A DNA stretch of 64,000 bases. Source: Poronia punctata. Lineage: Eukaryota > Ascomycota > Sordariomycetes > Xylariales > Xylariaceae. A program made the translations under genes and the position numbers. The stretch is from contig MU401485.1 of assembly GCA_022579005.1 (NCBI GenBank), positions 186,001 through 250,000 on the forward strand, written 5' to 3'. Below are positions 62,340 to 64,000 of this stretch, in pieces. The notes beneath the pieces are model-generated. The model saw nothing but the letters and a program-made list of their open reading frames with translations, was not told the origin of the DNA and searched no databases. Numbering within the stretch: position 1 is the first letter of the stretch; each line of letters begins with the position of its first letter.

Positions 62340-63060
62340 AAAAAAAAAGCTATAAAGTGCTAGGTTTTATTATTAAATTATAATTAAAATAGTATGCTAG
62401 CTGCTACTTTATTTAAAGCGTTTATTTTTACTTTTATTAGTAAGTTATAATTATAGTGCTATAAAAGTAATATTAATATTAAAGTTTCTTTTAAGCTTTA
62501 AAATGCTTTTTTATACTTTTTACTTTAAAAGAATATTATATTATAATATATTAAAGCTATTAGTAGTTTTGCTTTTTTATTATAGTTTTAAATAAATTTT
62601 TTATAAAAGTTATAAAATTTTAAAAAAAATTAAACTTTTTTTACTATTATAAAAGTAGCTTACTTATAAACTACTTTAATTTTTATAAAGTTTATACTAA
62701 CTTTTTTTAAACTTATAATATATTTAAAAAATTTTATTTAAATAATATAAAATTTTAATTTTTTTAAGTTTACTTAAAGTTTTGCTTTTTTTAATTACTA
62801 CAATACTTTTTTTACGTATTCTTTATATTTTTTAATAGTATTAAAGTATATTAATATATTATTAACATATGCGTAATAAAAGTAGTTTAAATAGTTAAAT
62901 AGCATATTATTAATATATTTTTAAAACGTTAAAAGTTTGTTTATAAAGCTAAAAAGTAGCACTTTATACTTATAAGCTTTATATTTAATATAAAAGGTTA
63001 TAAGGTTTTTAATTTTTATAGCTATATAAATATAATAAAATGCTTATTATATATTAATTT
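62340..63060 (-). pseudogene. Reverse transcriptase and RNase H remains of a Ty3/gypsy pol
   Basis: One minus-strand frame reads, with stops omitted: AIKIKNLITFYIKYKAYKYK, VLLFSFINKLLTF, YINNMLFNYLNYFYYAYVNN (active-site YVDD seen as YVNN, codons 62858-62869), ILIYFNTIKKYKEYVKKVL, LKKAKL, and VNLKKIKIL. Next, near 62,690, it reads SINFIKIKVVY, the start of the connection region that leads into RNase H. Each piece lines up with the fungal gypsy consensus order (fingers, FGLTNAPATFQ block, YVDDILIYS, EHxxHVxxVL, SxxPEKI). At least half a dozen in-frame stops make it non-functional. Confidence 0.8.
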
Positions 63061-64000
63061 TTATAAAGATTTTTATATAAAAGATTTTTAAAAAAGTTTT
63101 TTTTATTAGTAGTAGTAAGTAATAATTTTTTTTTATTAAACTATTTAATTTTCTATAGTTTATATAAAAACATAACCTTTTATAAAGCTTTTAAATAAAT
63201 AAAATAAGTAAAGCTTATAAAGCATTACTTAGCTTTATAAATCTTTTTTAAAGTTAATTTATAAAGTATTTTTATATTGCTTTTAATTTATTTAGTAATA
63301 TTTTATATAGTAAACTATATTTTAAATTGTTAGCTAATTTTTTATTTATAAATTTTATTAAGTAGTTTATTTTTAAATAGCGTAAAAAAAGTTTATTTAA
63401 GTTAACTTTGCTAAAAGTGCATAATAAAAAGTAGTATTTTAGCAAAATTACTTTAAAAGCTTGTTTTTTTAGCTTTTTGCTTTTTTTATTAAAAAATTTT
63501 TTAGTTTTTTTTTATTAATAATAAAATTAATTTTTTTTATACTAGTAATTTTAACTTTGCTTTTAGCTTAATTAATATATACTATTTTTTAAAAAGAAAA
63601 TGTTGTTAAAAAGCATATTTTAATTTATAATTGTTTTTTATATTAAGCAATGCTATTTTTTTATATATAATATAGTTTTTAAGTATTTAATAACTAGTTA
63701 TTTAAAATGTTTTATTTTTTAACTTAGTTTTTTTTAATTTTTTTACTAGCTATAGCTAGTTATTAAGTTTGTTTAAGTTAATTGCTATTAACTTTTTTAT
63801 TTTTTAAATGTTTATTTTAGTTAGGTTTTAGTTTTAGTATATTATAAGTTTTAAAGTTAGTTTAACTGTTTGCTAAAAAAGGTTATTATTTAAATAATAA
63901 TTTATATTAAATAGTAAGTTTTTAAAAAATATAAGCTTGTGCTGCTAATAATCTAGTAATATTTTATATTATTTAAACTATAATTTTTTTAGTATTATAG

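Larger units (their letters stand above)
59090..64000 (-). mobile_element. RIP-degraded Ty3/gypsy LTR retrotransposon in an AT-rich block
   Basis: From about 59,090 to the window end, composition changes abruptly to almost only A and T, with no long open frame. On the minus strand a pol region can be followed despite many TAA/TAG codons (see the separate entry at 62,340-63,060). The order is reverse transcriptase then RNase H when read leftwards, so the element runs right to left. Gag is expected beyond 64,000 and integrase to the left. The replacement of D by N and of Q/R by stop fits C-to-T change on both strands, the RIP pattern. No LTR boundaries could be fixed. The left 500 bp (59,090-59,640) hold short TAGTAATAC repeats that might belong to a second element. 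Confidence 0.8.

Overview
The window is nuclear DNA from a filamentous ascomycete (Pezizomycotina). I infer a sordariomycete-like fungus, but the order cannot be fixed from sequence alone. The reasons are: short spliceosomal introns of mostly 50-180 bp with GT..AG ends, fungal versions of many housekeeping proteins (Nup170, Ada2, Med4, Alg10, Erg28, Qcr10, Lcp5), fungal-only families (CFEM, GH128/Asl1), and an AT-rich block at the right end made of a retrotransposon that looks mutated by repeat-induced point mutation (RIP).

Layout. 0-12.5 kb: a broken aldehyde dehydrogenase, a small unknown protein, a secondary-metabolism-type methyltransferase, a class V aminotransferase-fold enzyme (Egt2/isopenicillin-N-epimerase-like), a CHIP-type U-box co-chaperone and a GPI-anchored CFEM protein. 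12.5-19 kb: gene-poor, with one secreted GH128 glucanase carrying a very long Thr/Lys linker. 19-35.8 kb: NUP170, the 3-oxoacyl-CoA reductase of very-long-chain fatty acid elongation divergent from ERG28, GAL7 divergent from ADA2, an O-fucosyltransferase-like membrane protein and a Cdc25/rhodanese-type phosphatase. 38-58.5 kb: an unknown protein, ALG10 divergent from dihydroorotate dehydrogenase, QCR10 (five tiny exons) divergent from MED4, an assembly gap in G/C homopolymers, a TM9SF/EMP70 protein divergent from LCP5, a flavin monooxygenase, a basic unknown protein and an LAT-type amino acid permease. 58.9 kb: an intron-containing tRNA-Leu(AAG). 59.1-64 kb: an AT-rich block with a minus-strand Ty3/gypsy pol that can still be read through its stop codons.

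The genes do not form one pathway. Most are unrelated housekeeping genes in divergent or tandem arrangement, with 0.5-3.5 kb spacers. Many spacers hold a short recurring motif, CTACTCGTA/TACGAGTAG. I found no convincing new defence, toxin or metabolic gene system. The best leads are the doubly disabled aldehyde dehydrogenase with an in-frame 15-bp tandem expansion, the dispersed spacer motif, and the sharp tRNA/RIP-block boundary.

Exon limits come from splice signals plus family alignment recalled by eye. No search or computation was run.
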